A stretch of 64,000 nucleotides of DNA, from positions 3,738,501-3,802,500 of the forward strand of contig NZ_CP048222.1 in NCBI RefSeq assembly GCF_010119975.1. The letters are read 5' to 3'. The DNA comes from Rhodocytophaga rosea. Its GTDB lineage: Bacteria; Bacteroidota; Bacteroidia; Cytophagales; 172606-1. Position numbers and translations under genes: made by a program. The notes below the pieces were generated by a model. The model was not told where the DNA came from, ran no database searches, and saw only the letters and a list, made by a program, of their open reading frames with translations. Shown here in pieces: positions 27,964 to 37,761 of the stretch. The stretch's first letter is position 1; every line of letters starts with the position of its first letter.

Positions 27964-28806
27964 ATGGCAAAGAAAAGAAATGAACGTTTCGTAAAGGGCA
28001 CTCTGCCAGAATCACATACAGCACCAGCATACTGGTTTATTTTTAAAGAAAATCTGATTTTAGTAAAAGAAGAAGAAATTGGAGTAAGTATTCCAGCTTT
28101 TTACTCTATAGAAGAAACTGGCTGGCCTGTTGCAAGAAAACAATATCTGGGTACCTGGCAAGAACATCATAGTTATGTAGTAGAAGTATCACAAGATATG
28201 CTGTTACCTTCCGGGATGAAATGGACCGGATTACGCCAGGCATATGGACAATTAGCAGAACATTTCTTTTCTTTAGCCGGAGAAGCCATTCAAATTCTTG
28301 ATTGGGACCGTACGCATCAATTTTGCGGACGTTGTGCAACGCCTACAATTCCTTCCTTAACAGAATATTCACGCAAATGCCCGAATTGCGGTCTGAGTAA
28401 TTATCCTCGTTTATCACCAGCCGTTATTGTATTAATTCAACGTGATAATCAAATTTTATTAAGCCGTTCCCCTCATTTTCCGCCAGGAATGTACAGTATT
28501 CAGGCAGGTTTTGTGGAACCTGGAGAAAGCCTGGAAGAGGCTATTCACCGGGAAATTATGGAGGAAGTAGGTGTACGCTTAAAAAATGTACGGTATTTTG
28601 GAAGCCAGCCCTGGCCATTTCCCAATTCCCTGATGATTGGCTTTACTGCTCAGTATGCTGGTGGTGAACTTACTATTGATAAAACAGAAATAGAAGATGC
28701 TGCCTGGTATACAGCTGACAAATTGCCAAATATTCCTCCTCGTTTAAGTATTGCCCGAAAACTAATTGACTGGTATATTAGAAAGCAAAATACTTCTGGT
28801 AAATAG
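27964..28806 (+). CDS. nudC: NAD(+)/NADH pyrophosphatase NudC
   Basis: A 280-residue cytosolic Nudix hydrolase that cleaves NAD(H) to NMN(H) and AMP and can remove NAD caps from RNA. The order is an N-terminal domain, a zinc ribbon (CGRC then CPNC, about residues 121-140), the Nudix box GFVEPGESLEEAIHREIMEE (continuing VGV), and then the NudC-specific motif SQPWPFPNSLM, which distinguishes NADH pyrophosphatases from other Nudix proteins. It is of normal length. It stands alone, after a terminator and before the permease set. Confidence 0.97.
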   Translation: MAKKRNERFVKGTLPESHTAPAYWFIFKENLILVKEEEIGVSIPAFYSIEETGWPVARKQYLGTWQEHHSYVVEVSQDMLLPSGMKWTGLRQAYGQLAEHFFSLAGEAIQILDWDRTHQFCGRCATPTIPSLTEYSRKCPNCGLSNYPRLSPAVIVLIQRDNQILLSRSPHFPPGMYSIQAGFVEPGESLEEAIHREIMEEVGVRLKNVRYFGSQPWPFPNSLMIGFTAQYAGGELTIDKTEIEDAAWYTADKLPNIPPRLSIARKLIDWYIRKQNTSGK

Positions 28807-28913
28807 CATTTCACTAAATACACGCAGACTAAATATTTAAATCGCCATTCATTCACATACAGGCAATATATATTTCATAACATAGATTTTCCTGTACGCT
28901 CACGTACGCAGGG

Positions 28914-28929
28914 TGTCCGTTTCCGGACA
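28914..28929. promoter_or_regulatory. TGTCCG-N4-CGGACA palindrome upstream of permease operon
   Basis: A perfect 6-4-6 inverted repeat 120 bp before the first permease start, next to CCTG/CAGG symmetry at 28891-28912. The distance and symmetry fit an upstream activator site, such as one for a response regulator. No sigma-54 -24/-12 pair could be identified. Confidence 0.35.
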
Positions 28930-29049
28930 ATATTGCTAGAATATAATCTACAACAATTATTATAAGATACTGTTTTACAGTGATTTGATTTTTGCGGCAG
29001 ATTTATTGTCACATAAATTCTCACTGGCTAATCTTTTCCGGATACATAT

Positions 29050-31491
29050 ATGTTTCAGAACTATTTAAAAATTGCGCTTCGCAATATTCTCAAATACACA
29101 GGTTTCTCGTTCATTAATATCTTTGGTCTGGCATTAGGCCTAACATGCTGCCTGCTGATTTCGCTATATATTCGTGACGAATTAAGTTATGATAAGTATC
29201 ACACCAATGCTGACCGCATCTACCGCGTTACCCGTAACTGGACTTCGCAGGATGGTTCGGTTAGTTTGCATTTAGGCCATGTGGCTCCTCCTTTTGGACC
29301 CTTGCTTGAAAACGAATTCCCCGATATCGAAGCTTCTGCCAGAATCATACAAAATGGTTTTTTATTTCGCTACGATGAAAAAGCCTTTAATGAAAATAAT
29401 GTTTTTATCGCTGAACCAGCCATATTTAAAATATTTACCATTCCGGTAATTAGTGGCGATCCCAAAAAAGCCCTGGATGATCCATTTTCCATCATGTTGA
29501 GTGATAAAATGGCAGAGAAGTATTTTAATAATGAGAATGCTGTGGGCAAGGTGATTAAAATAGACAACCAGTTTCAGGTAAAAATTACAGGTATTTTCAA
29601 ACACTTTCCGGCCAATTCGCATTTCCATCCGGATTTCCTGGTTTCGTTTTCTACTTTAAATGATGACAATGTGTATGGGCGGGAAAACCTGCGTACCAAT
29701 TTTGGTAACAATTCCTTTGGTACATATTTACTACTGCCTGAAAATTACAATACGCAAACTATTACTTCGCAGATTCCGGTTTTTTTGGATAAGGTTTTGG
29801 CTGGCAATAATCCTAATAATGGGCCAAAACCTTCCGCAGGTACTAACTTATTTTTACAGAAACTTACCGATATACACCTCCACTCGCACCTAGATTCTGA
29901 ATTTGAAGCCAATAGTGATATTACCACCTTATATATTTTATCAGCTATAGCTGTGTTTATCCTAATTATTGCCTGTATCAATTTTATGAATTTATCAACT
30001 GCTCTGGCTGCTAAACGTGCCAAAGAGGTGGGTATTCGTAAAGTGATGGGTGTAACAAAGGACAAGCTGGTCATTCAATTTTTAAGTGAGTCAGTTGTTT
30101 TTTCAATGATTGCACTGGTACTGGCCATTGGCATCGTACAACTATCTTTACCAGCTTTAAATAACTTTACTGGCCGGGAATTATCAGTAGGTTATCTGGA
30201 AAATTGGTATACACTGCCATTACTGATTACACTTGCTCTCATTGTAGGGGTAATAGCAGGCAGTTATCCGGCTTTATATCTTTCCTCATTCCAGCCTATT
30301 TCCATATTAAAAGGAAAATTGTTATCTGCCCAGGCAGGTTCTGGCTTACAGGCTATTTCACTACGCCAGATACTGGTGGTACTGCAATTCACTATTTCCA
30401 TTGTACTCATGATTTGCACCGGAATTATGTTTAACCAGTTAAACTTTCTGAGCAATAAATCCTTGGGTTTTGAGAAAGACCATGTTGTAACCTTATCTTA
30501 TTTCGGAGAATTATCCGAGCAATACGAATCTTTTAAAAATCAGCTCACCAGCCAGACTTCTGTACAACAAGTAGGTCGGTCTTCCAGAATACCTTCAGGA
30601 CGATTGCTAGATTCTAATGGGGCAACTGCTCAGGTAGGAGATTCGCTTCAGCCTACTTCCGCTACTATTAAATTTTTAAGAGTAGACCATGATTTTATTT
30701 CTACTTACAAAATTGAAATGGCTGCTGGCAGGAATTTTTCCAAAGAGTTTGGCACCGATGACACTACTGCTTTCATTATTAATCAGGAGGCAGCCAGTAT
30801 GATTGGCTGGAAAACTGCTGAAGAAGCTATAGGCAAGCAATTTACATACGGTCCTCGGAAAGGCCGCATTATTGGCGTAGTCAAAGATTTCAACTTTGAG
30901 TCGATGCACCAGGAAATTGCTCCCATGGTATTTTTTATCGCTCCTAACGATGGCTATAATTACTTATCTGTAAAAATAAACGGCACTAATGTTAAAGAAA
31001 CATTGGCACAAATAGAAAAAACCTGGTACAAATTCTTACCAGAACGACCTTTTGAATATACCTTTTTAGATGAAAACTTTGGCCGTTTGTATGAAAAAGA
31101 ACAGAAACAGGGGCAGCTTTTCTCAACTTTCTCTATCCTGGCAATTCTGATCGGATGCCTGGGTTTATTCGGTTTAGCTTCTTTTACAGCAGTTCAACGT
31201 ACCAAAGAAATCGGTATACGAAAAGTACTGGGCGCTTCCGTATCGGGAATTGTCACTTTATTATCCAAAGAATTCTTAAAACTGGTTTTTATTGCCAACT
31301 TGATTGCCTGGCCAGTTGCCTGGTTTGCGATGAGTAAATGGTTAGACGGTTTTGCATACAGTGTAAACATCAGCCCCTGGACATTCTTATTAGCTGCCTT
31401 GCTCGCCTTAATTATTGCCCTTATTACGGTGAGTTACCAGTCAATTAAAGCAGCTATAGCCAATCCGGTGAAGAGTTTGAGAGCTGAATAG
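29050..31491 (+). CDS. ABC transporter permease, MacB/FtsX family (first of pair)
   Basis: An 813-residue protein with two FtsX-type halves: an N-terminal TM (about 20-42), a MacB-PCD periplasmic domain, three TMs (about 300-415), a second periplasmic domain and three TMs at the C-terminus. Signature segments are MFQNYLKIALRNILKYTGFS, AAKRAKEVGIRKVMGVTK, VQRTKEIGIRKVLGAS and the terminal AIANPVKSLRAE. Such permeases work as mechanotransmitters with a cytosolic ATPase rather than moving substrate through the membrane. It is followed by a second permease and the ATPase. In Bacteroidota these sets are common and usually tied to envelope stress or antimicrobial-peptide tolerance. The substrate is unknown. 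Confidence 0.93.
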   Translation: MFQNYLKIALRNILKYTGFSFINIFGLALGLTCCLLISLYIRDELSYDKYHTNADRIYRVTRNWTSQDGSVSLHLGHVAPPFGPLLENEFPDIEASARIIQNGFLFRYDEKAFNENNVFIAEPAIFKIFTIPVISGDPKKALDDPFSIMLSDKMAEKYFNNENAVGKVIKIDNQFQVKITGIFKHFPANSHFHPDFLVSFSTLNDDNVYGRENLRTNFGNNSFGTYLLLPENYNTQTITSQIPVFLDKVLAGNNPNNGPKPSAGTNLFLQKLTDIHLHSHLDSEFEANSDITTLYILSAIAVFILIIACINFMNLSTALAAKRAKEVGIRKVMGVTKDKLVIQFLSESVVFSMIALVLAIGIVQLSLPALNNFTGRELSVGYLENWYTLPLLITLALIVGVIAGSYPALYLSSFQPISILKGKLLSAQAGSGLQAISLRQILVVLQFTISIVLMICTGIMFNQLNFLSNKSLGFEKDHVVTLSYFGELSEQYESFKNQLTSQTSVQQVGRSSRIPSGRLLDSNGATAQVGDSLQPTSATIKFLRVDHDFISTYKIEMAAGRNFSKEFGTDDTTAFIINQEAASMIGWKTAEEAIGKQFTYGPRKGRIIGVVKDFNFESMHQEIAPMVFFIAPNDGYNYLSVKINGTNVKETLAQIEKTWYKFLPERPFEYTFLDENFGRLYEKEQKQGQLFSTFSILAILIGCLGLFGLASFTAVQRTKEIGIRKVLGASVSGIVTLLSKEFLKLVFIANLIAWPVAWFAMSKWLDGFAYSVNISPWTFLLAALLALIIALITVSYQSIKAAIANPVKSLRAE

Positions 31492-31635
31492 CCTCGAACC
31501 TGGATTCATACGATTAAATAGATAAAGAGGATTTTATAACAGTTTTATAGTCTTATAATCCTAACTATTTCATAAGCTAAATTCAAGCTAAATCAAAATT
31601 CTCAGCCTTATACAAACATAAAACCTGGCTTCAAT

Positions 31636-34050
31636 ATGCTGAAAAATTATTTGAAAGTAGCCTTACGAAACCTGTTCAGGCATAAGCTATATACTTTTAT
31701 CAATGTTGCCGGTTTGGCTGTTGGGATTGCCTTTTGCTTGCTTATTATTTTGTTTGTTCAACATGAGTGGAGTTATGACCGGTTTCATCCGAATGCCCAA
31801 CGCATGTATAGGGTAGCATTGAAGGAAATTACGCCTGATAAAACAGAGTATTTTAATACAGTTACGCCAATTGTATTCGCTCCCATGCTGAAGCAAAATC
31901 TGGCTGAAGTAGAGCAGGTAGTTCGGGTATGTACACGCAGTAATCTGGTCAAACGGAATGAAGTATCTTTTTCAGAAACTATTCATATAGTAGACACCAA
32001 TTTCTTTCATCTCTTTAACTTTCCACTTATTAAAGGCCCTAAAAATACTGCTTTAAGAAACCCAAATTCAGTGGTGTTGACAGAGGAATCAGCCATAAAA
32101 TACTTTGGGAAAGAAGATCCCATTGGCAAAACGCTTACCATTCGCCTGAGAGACACAGATATAGATTTTACAGTGAGTGCTGTTGCGAAAAATGCACCTT
32201 CTCATTCCAGCATTCAGTTTGATTACCTCATTTCTTTTGAAAATGCTAAACATATCTGGCATGAACGGGCCCTGAAGGCTTTTTTTCAGGTATTTGTGGA
32301 AACATATATTCAATTACCAGATGAGGCTGCTTTAACTAACCTGCAAGCCAAGCTTCCTGCTGTACTGAAGCAAAACCTGGGCGAAGATTATACACCAGGT
32401 GGCTATAATCTGCTTTTCCAGCCGATTACAGATATTCACCTCAACAAAGATTTTCCGGAAGGTATAGAGCCTATTAGCGATCCGGCTTATTCCTATATAC
32501 TAGCCACGGTAGCAGTGCTTGTGTTACTTATTGCCAGCATTAATTTTATTACTTTATCTCTGGGCAGGTCTGTAAGCCGGGCCAGAGAAGTAGGCATACG
32601 CAAAGTAGTAGGTGCTGAGCGCAAGCAACTAATAACGCAATTCTGGGGAGAAGCTATTCTCATTAGCCTGCTATCGCTTATAACTGGAATTATGCTGGCT
32701 ACTTTTTCTTTACCTGTATTTAATGACTTAGCAGGTCAAACCCTCACGTACAATCTGGTAAGCGAAATTACGCTCTTCTCTTTAATCCTATCTATGATTG
32801 TTGGTTTATTAGCTGGTATGTATCCGGCTATATTCCTATCCAGATTTAATCCCATTGAAGTGTTGAAAGGGCATTTAAAAGTGAGCGATGCAGGTATTTT
32901 CAGACAAGGGTTAATAGTGTTTCAGTTCGTGCTATCTATTTCGCTTATTATTTGTACCCTAATCATGTCGCAGCAATTGCGCTATCTGCAAAATAAGAAT
33001 CTTGGGTTCGATAAAGAGCAGGTCATAGTTATTCCTACCGGAGCAGACGAAACAGATGCCTTGGCAATTTATGAACGGATGAAAAATGAGCTGGCTACAC
33101 ATCAGAGTATTGCAGGAATTACCAATGCGATGTTTACGTTGGGAGAAGGCTGGGCCGAAGCAGATTACCACGATAATACCAACACGGTAAGGGCAATGGC
33201 TATAAATGTTGTAGATCATGATTTTCAAAAAATCATGAAAACAAAAATGGTGGCAGGCCGTGATTTTTCTAAAGATATTTCTGCGGATATCAGTGAAGCC
33301 ATTATTGTAAATGAGGCACTGGTAAAAGAATATGGGTGGAAAAATCCAATAGGAGAGAGGCTTCCCGGTAAAGATTTCCCACCTCATCAGATTATTGGTG
33401 TAGTCAAAGATTTTAATTATCAATCGCTCCATACGCCTGTAAAACCTCTGGTAATGGCTTTAAGCGATTCTATTTTTCAGGGAACAGAAAATGTAAATTT
33501 TAGTAGTAGCTCCCGCCGCAAAATTCTGGTACGGATTAAACCTGAAAATATACAAACAACCATAGCGCTACTGGAGCAAACCTGGAAAAAAGCGGCTCCA
33601 TCCTTGCCATATACTTTTTCTTTTATGGATGAAACCCTCAATAAACAATACCAAGCAGAAATACGGCTGAGCAATATGATGAATTATGCAACTGGCTTTG
33701 CCGTATTTATTGCTTGTTTAGGGTTATTTAGTCTCGCCACTTTAGCCGTTCAAAAACGCCAGCGTGAGATTGGGGTGCGTAAAGTAATGGGCGCTTCAGT
33801 AAAAAGTATAGTAGTACTGTTTTCCAGAGAGTTTGCCAAGCTGGTAATTATTGCTTTTGTGGTTGCAGCTCCGCTGGCTTACTTTATCATGCACAGCTGG
33901 TTACAAGATTTTGCTTATCGTATTCCCATCAGCGTATGGATCTACCTGCTGGCTGGTATTTTATCATTGGTCATTGCCCTGCTTACCGTAAGTTATCAGG
34001 TAATCAGAGCAGCGCTGGCTAATCCGGTAAATGCTTTGCGAAGCGAATGA
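31636..34050 (+). CDS. ABC transporter permease, MacB/FtsX family (second of pair)
   Basis: An 804-residue paralogue of the preceding gene with the same layout: N-terminal MLKNYLKVALRNLFRHKLY, central RAREVGIRKVVGAERKQL, C-terminal KRQREIGVRKVMGASVKS, and the end AALANPVNALRSE. The two permeases are divergent enough to form a heterodimer rather than being a recent duplication. It starts 144 bp after the first permease and ends 106 bp before the ATPase gene. Confidence 0.93.
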   Translation: MLKNYLKVALRNLFRHKLYTFINVAGLAVGIAFCLLIILFVQHEWSYDRFHPNAQRMYRVALKEITPDKTEYFNTVTPIVFAPMLKQNLAEVEQVVRVCTRSNLVKRNEVSFSETIHIVDTNFFHLFNFPLIKGPKNTALRNPNSVVLTEESAIKYFGKEDPIGKTLTIRLRDTDIDFTVSAVAKNAPSHSSIQFDYLISFENAKHIWHERALKAFFQVFVETYIQLPDEAALTNLQAKLPAVLKQNLGEDYTPGGYNLLFQPITDIHLNKDFPEGIEPISDPAYSYILATVAVLVLLIASINFITLSLGRSVSRAREVGIRKVVGAERKQLITQFWGEAILISLLSLITGIMLATFSLPVFNDLAGQTLTYNLVSEITLFSLILSMIVGLLAGMYPAIFLSRFNPIEVLKGHLKVSDAGIFRQGLIVFQFVLSISLIICTLIMSQQLRYLQNKNLGFDKEQVIVIPTGADETDALAIYERMKNELATHQSIAGITNAMFTLGEGWAEADYHDNTNTVRAMAINVVDHDFQKIMKTKMVAGRDFSKDISADISEAIIVNEALVKEYGWKNPIGERLPGKDFPPHQIIGVVKDFNYQSLHTPVKPLVMALSDSIFQGTENVNFSSSSRRKILVRIKPENIQTTIALLEQTWKKAAPSLPYTFSFMDETLNKQYQAEIRLSNMMNYATGFAVFIACLGLFSLATLAVQKRQREIGVRKVMGASVKSIVVLFSREFAKLVIIAFVVAAPLAYFIMHSWLQDFAYRIPISVWIYLLAGILSLVIALLTVSYQVIRAALANPVNALRSE

Positions 34051-34156
34051 ATTTAAATAGTAACTGAACAATAATTGATATTACTTATTTCTTCTTGCAC
34101 ACATTATAGTATATTTAAATTACTAATTTGTTATTACTCACTATTATCTATACATC

Positions 34157-34828
34157 ATGATTAAACTAAACAATATTTTTAAGTGGTACTCTTCCGGATT
34201 TGTGAAAACCTTTGTGTTACGCGATGTAAGCCTGGAAATCGGACAAGGTGAATTTGTATCCATTATGGGACCGTCAGGATCAGGAAAATCTTCTATGCTC
34301 AATATAATTGGTATGCTGGATGAACCTTCGGAAGGAGAGTATTATTTCCTGGATCAGCCGGTTCATAAACTCCGTGAAAAACAGCGTTCCGAACTTCATA
34401 AAAACTACATTGGTTTTGTTTTTCAGAGTTATCATCTCATCGATGAACTAACCGTGTATGAAAATCTGGAAACGCCATTGTTGTATAAAAATATTAAATC
34501 TGCCGAGCGCAAAGCCATTGTAGCGGATACCCTGGATAAGTTTAACATTGTTGGCAAAAAAGATCTGTTTCCCAATCAGTTATCGGGTGGACAGCAGCAG
34601 TTAGTGGGTATTGCCAGAGCAGTAATTACAACGCCTAAATTGATATTAGCCGACGAACCTACCGGAAACCTGAATTCTGCCCAGGGAATTGAAATAATGG
34701 AACTATTTAAGAAGCTAAACCAGGAAGGAGTAACCATTGTGCAGGTAACGCACTCCGAAAAGAATGCTGAATATGGCACCAGAATCGTTAGCTTATTAGA
34801 TGGCAGGGTAGAACAAGCATATGCCTAG
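34157..34828 (+). CDS. ABC transporter ATPase, MacB/LolD type
   Basis: A 223-residue cytosolic ATPase with Walker A GPSGSGKSS, Q-loop FVFQSYHLIDELTVYEN, signature LSGGQ, Walker B LILADEPTGNL and H-loop VTHSEK. After LSGGQ the usual QQRVAIARA is QQLVGIARA, a Leu in place of the conserved Arg. It serves the two permeases encoded upstream and is closed by a terminator at 34851-34878. Confidence 0.95.
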   Translation: MIKLNNIFKWYSSGFVKTFVLRDVSLEIGQGEFVSIMGPSGSGKSSMLNIIGMLDEPSEGEYYFLDQPVHKLREKQRSELHKNYIGFVFQSYHLIDELTVYENLETPLLYKNIKSAERKAIVADTLDKFNIVGKKDLFPNQLSGGQQQLVGIARAVITTPKLILADEPTGNLNSAQGIEIMELFKKLNQEGVTIVQVTHSEKNAEYGTRIVSLLDGRVEQAYA

Positions 34829-34850
34829 GAATACTGCCAGAAATTAGTTA

Positions 34851-34878
34851 AAAAGACGCATCTGTATGCGTCTTTTTT
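34851..34878 (+). terminator. Terminator of permease-permease-ATPase operon
   Basis: Perfect 11-bp stem AAAAGACGCAT (34851-34861) and ATGCGTCTTTT (34866-34876) with a 4-nt loop and a continuing T-run, 22 bp after the ATPase stop codon. Confidence 0.92.
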
Positions 34879-34967
34879 ATGACTAATAATCCAAATCATT
34901 TATTGCGTAAATACCTGAATTTATGTACTTTGAATCTGTGAAGCCTATATTCTAATCATCAATTTAT

Positions 34968-35948
34968 ATGCTCAAATCACTAATCCCGGTTTTTTTATGT
35001 TTCCTGTTGATCTGCTGTTCTTCCTTTATGAAAGCACAGGGTCAACAGGAGAACAAAAAATTCATAACTGAAACAGGCTATTTACTTTTTCTTCCGCAGG
35101 ACTATGCCAAAGATGCCCAGAAAAGATGGCCAATGATTTTGTTTTTACACGGCTCTGGTGAACGGGGAACAGTGATTGATTCAGTGAAGAAACATGGACC
35201 TCCCAAAATTGTAGAGCAGAAAAAAGACTTTCCATTTATAGTAGTATCTCCTCAATGTGCGCCGGGAGAAAACTGGTCAGCAAATACATTAAATAAATTA
35301 GTAGATGAGATAATTAAAAATAACAGGGTAGATACTAACAGAATGTACCTGACCGGATTGAGTATGGGTGGGTATGGAACCTGGGAGTATGCGTTGCGTT
35401 TTCCAGACCGTTTTGCTGCGATTGCTCCTGTTTGTGGGGGAGGAGATCCAGGTAGGGTATGGTCCATCCGCTCGCTGCCTATATGGGTTTTTCATGGAGC
35501 GAAAGACCTAGCTGTACCAATCAAGCAATCTGAAGATATGGTGAATGCTTTGAAAAAAGTGGGAAACGATGTAAAGTTTACTGTGTATCCCGAAGCAGGC
35601 CACGATTCCTGGACGGAGACATATAATAATCCGGCTTTGTATGAGTGGTTTCTAAAGCACAAACGCAAAGCGAAAATAGCTATAAAAGTAAATCCTACTG
35701 TGTATGATGCCTATATTGGGGTGTATGAATTAGAACCTCATTTTTCGTTAACGATATTAAAAGAAAATAACCGGTTGTTTGTACAACCCACTGACCAGCC
35801 TAAAATAGAATTACATCCGGAAACGGAAAAAGACTTTTTTATAAAGGAAGTAAATGCCCAGATATCCTTTGTGAAAGATAGCAAAGGAAAAGTAACAGAG
35901 CTTGTCCTGCACCAGGATGGAGATAAATCTGCCAGAAAAGTGAAATAA
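34968..35948 (+). CDS. Secreted alpha/beta hydrolase (phospholipase/esterase-like)
   Basis: A 326-residue protein with a hydrophobic leader ending ICCSSFMKAQGQ. It could be a lipoprotein through the CC pair, or cleaved after the KAQG region. The hydrolase domain has the oxyanion segment LFLHGSGERG, nucleophile elbow GLSMGGYG, acid in FHGAKDLAVP and His in EAGHDSW, a full triad. The fold matches the carboxylesterase/phospholipase and prolyl-oligopeptidase-like group often annotated as predicted peptidase. A C-terminal part of about 90 residues (235-326) is beta-rich and resembles domains added to esterases and serine hydrolases. The substrate is unknown. It is monocistronic. Confidence 0.88.
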   Translation: MLKSLIPVFLCFLLICCSSFMKAQGQQENKKFITETGYLLFLPQDYAKDAQKRWPMILFLHGSGERGTVIDSVKKHGPPKIVEQKKDFPFIVVSPQCAPGENWSANTLNKLVDEIIKNNRVDTNRMYLTGLSMGGYGTWEYALRFPDRFAAIAPVCGGGDPGRVWSIRSLPIWVFHGAKDLAVPIKQSEDMVNALKKVGNDVKFTVYPEAGHDSWTETYNNPALYEWFLKHKRKAKIAIKVNPTVYDAYIGVYELEPHFSLTILKENNRLFVQPTDQPKIELHPETEKDFFIKEVNAQISFVKDSKGKVTELVLHQDGDKSARKVK

Positions 35949-36051
35949 AAGCAAACCAAGGATTATTAGCAGTAAATAAAAAATATTTCTACTCTAGTGC
36001 AACCATCAATTCAAACAGTAATCTTATAGCCAGAAAACAATAAACTTATAT

Positions 36052-36750
36052 ATGAACATGAAAAAATTAATCTATGTTGTCGCCTTTGCCTTCAGTGCCT
36101 TTACCTATTCTGTGTATGGTCAGGGAACCGAAACCCGTAATGTGAGCTCATTTGATCAAGTACATGTAAGCGGCAGTTTTGAAGTAACCCTGGTTAAAGG
36201 GAATACAGAGTCTGTAAAAATCGAATCCAGCAGCCTGGAGCTTAATAAAATTGAAACGGAAGTAGAGGGGGGTAAATTAAAAATAGGTCTGGAGAAAGGA
36301 ACCTACCGCAATACCGGAAATATTAAAGTACTCGTCACTTATAAAGAAATAGAGGGTATTCATTCTTCTGGTTCTTCATCAGTTGTTTGTGATTCTGAAT
36401 TAAAAGCAGATGATTTTGAGTTGCATACCAGTGGCTCAGGCAGTATTAAAATCGCTTCGTTGAACACCAATGACTTGAAAATTCATAATTCCGGTTCAGG
36501 CAGTGTAGAGGTAGCAGGTACAGCCAAAAAGCAATCAGTTAATATCAGCGGTTCCAGTAAAATAAATGCATTTGATCTGAAAAGTGAAGAAAGCCAGGTA
36601 AGCATTAGCGGTTCCGGAAATGTAAATATCAATGTAACCCAATCCTTAGAAGCTAGAGTTTCTGGTTCCGGAGACATTCGCTATAAAGGAAACCCTGACA
36701 TACGGAATATTCATGTATCCGGCTCCGGTAACATCAAAAAGGTAAATTAA
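36052..36750 (+). CDS. Secreted DUF2807 (head GIN domain) beta-helix protein
   Basis: A 232-residue protein with a signal peptide ending VYGQ (about residue 24). It then matches the DUF2807 putative auto-transporter adhesin head domain: FDQVHVSGSFEVTLVKGN at the start and many short strands with SGSG, ISGSG and VSGSGNIKKVN at the end, forming a right-handed beta-helix-like stack. It is exported, and the role is unknown. An internal Met two codons downstream is an equally good start. A strong terminator follows. Confidence 0.9.
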   Translation: MNMKKLIYVVAFAFSAFTYSVYGQGTETRNVSSFDQVHVSGSFEVTLVKGNTESVKIESSSLELNKIETEVEGGKLKIGLEKGTYRNTGNIKVLVTYKEIEGIHSSGSSSVVCDSELKADDFELHTSGSGSIKIASLNTNDLKIHNSGSGSVEVAGTAKKQSVNISGSSKINAFDLKSEESQVSISGSGNVNINVTQSLEARVSGSGDIRYKGNPDIRNIHVSGSGNIKKVN

Positions 36751-36773
36751 GTCAGCAAATTTAACTACTGCTT

Positions 36774-36812
36774 GAAAGCGATCTCCAAGTTCTTGGAGAT
36801 CGCTTTCTTTTT
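36774..36812 (+). terminator. Terminator after DUF2807 gene
   Basis: Perfect 16-bp stem GAAAGCGATCTCCAAG (36774-36789), TT, CTTGGAGATCGCTTTC (36792-36807), then a run of T residues. Confidence 0.95.
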
Positions 36813-37380
36813 TATGGGCATTTCAAAATAAAGATTTTGCAGGTTCTAATTTTATAAAGAATGCACTACATTCCACCCTGAAATGATTTTAATAAGTATA
36901 GTCTGATGTATTCAGATTGATATAAATCCTGTACAAAAATTACATTTCTGCTGCCCGGTTTTTATTACAAGAAAGCTTTTTAATTCCCTATTAAGTTACA
37001 TAGGTAACGAAACCACAGTAAATAGTACCTCACACCCTATTGCAGCATAGTAAATTGATATAAACAAATAACAATTGCTATGCTTGCCACCCTTTACTGC
37101 ATTCTCTCGGTTTCGACGGTAATAAAGCTGTTTTTCCATTTAACAGCTTTACAAGTCTATTTCCATTATGTAGGTAGAAGTAATACGATTCGCTTTCCTG
37201 GAGATACTTCCCATAGGCTGATTTTGCAAGTTGCAGGGAAACCGGCTTATAAATCCATTTTAACTAATAATGTAAATCAAGAAATCTTACGAAGAAGCTT
37301 TAATCTGTACAGGTCATTTTAGTGCCTTTTTACAAGATTTTATTTTAGAAAAATCAGCTGTATAACCCTATAACATTACC
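36813..37380. other. Intergenic/leader region before the adhesin pair, 568 bp
   Basis: No convincing gene was seen. An 80-codon frame at 37080-37322 lacks domain-like composition and was rejected. A 9-bp inverted repeat AAAGCTGTT (37124-37132) and AACAGCTTT (37142-37150) could fold as a hairpin in the leader of the adhesin transcript. The promoter of the adhesin genes should be in this stretch, but no clear element was assigned. Confidence 0.5.
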
Positions 37381-37761
37381 ATGAATATTATTCGCTCTCT
37401 GATACTTTTTATTGCAATCGTCGCCTGCTTTTGCTGTATGGCTACAAAAAGTTTCGGGCAATGTGAAATGAAATATAGCCACACCATTATAAATGCCTCT
37501 GCTGATAAAAACAATGGTCAGATAGATATCAGCTTTGATGCATCAGGTAGTTTACCAGAATGCCAGATTTTTGGCTACACTGGAACTATACCTTTCCTGT
37601 TGATGGATGCTGCAAAGAAAACAGATGCAAATAAAGGCATTGTAAGCTTTTCTGGCCTTACACCCGGCAACTATACGATAAGAATCGGCCAGAAAGGGTG
37701 TAAGGCTTCATTTATAGGAGAACATACAAAGATTATTGTAGGGACAAATCAAGCGAGATAA
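37381..37761 (+). CDS. Small secreted protein resembling a single SprB-like module
   Basis: A 126-residue protein with a signal peptide ending ATKSFGQ (about residue 27). The mature part has the same closing pattern as the adhesin units, GIVSFSGLTPGNYTIRIGQ followed by KGCKAS, and an early Cys. It therefore looks like one SprB-like beta-sandwich module exported alone. It lacks a T9SS sorting domain. Its stop codon is only 3 bp before the ATG of the giant adhesin, implying translational coupling. It may be a cap, chaperone or accessory subunit, which is inference. Confidence 0.75.
   Translation: MNIIRSLILFIAIVACFCCMATKSFGQCEMKYSHTIINASADKNNGQIDISFDASGSLPECQIFGYTGTIPFLLMDAAKKTDANKGIVSFSGLTPGNYTIRIGQKGCKASFIGEHTKIIVGTNQAR

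Noticed and set aside
28807-29049. Sigma-54 promoter before the permease set
   Set aside because: No GG and GC dinucleotides with -24/-12 spacing were found. Only the palindrome was kept.
37080-37322. 80-codon plus-strand frame before the adhesin genes
   Set aside because: No signal peptide pattern or family. It overlaps an inverted repeat, has no ribosome-binding site, and its composition is like non-coding sequence.
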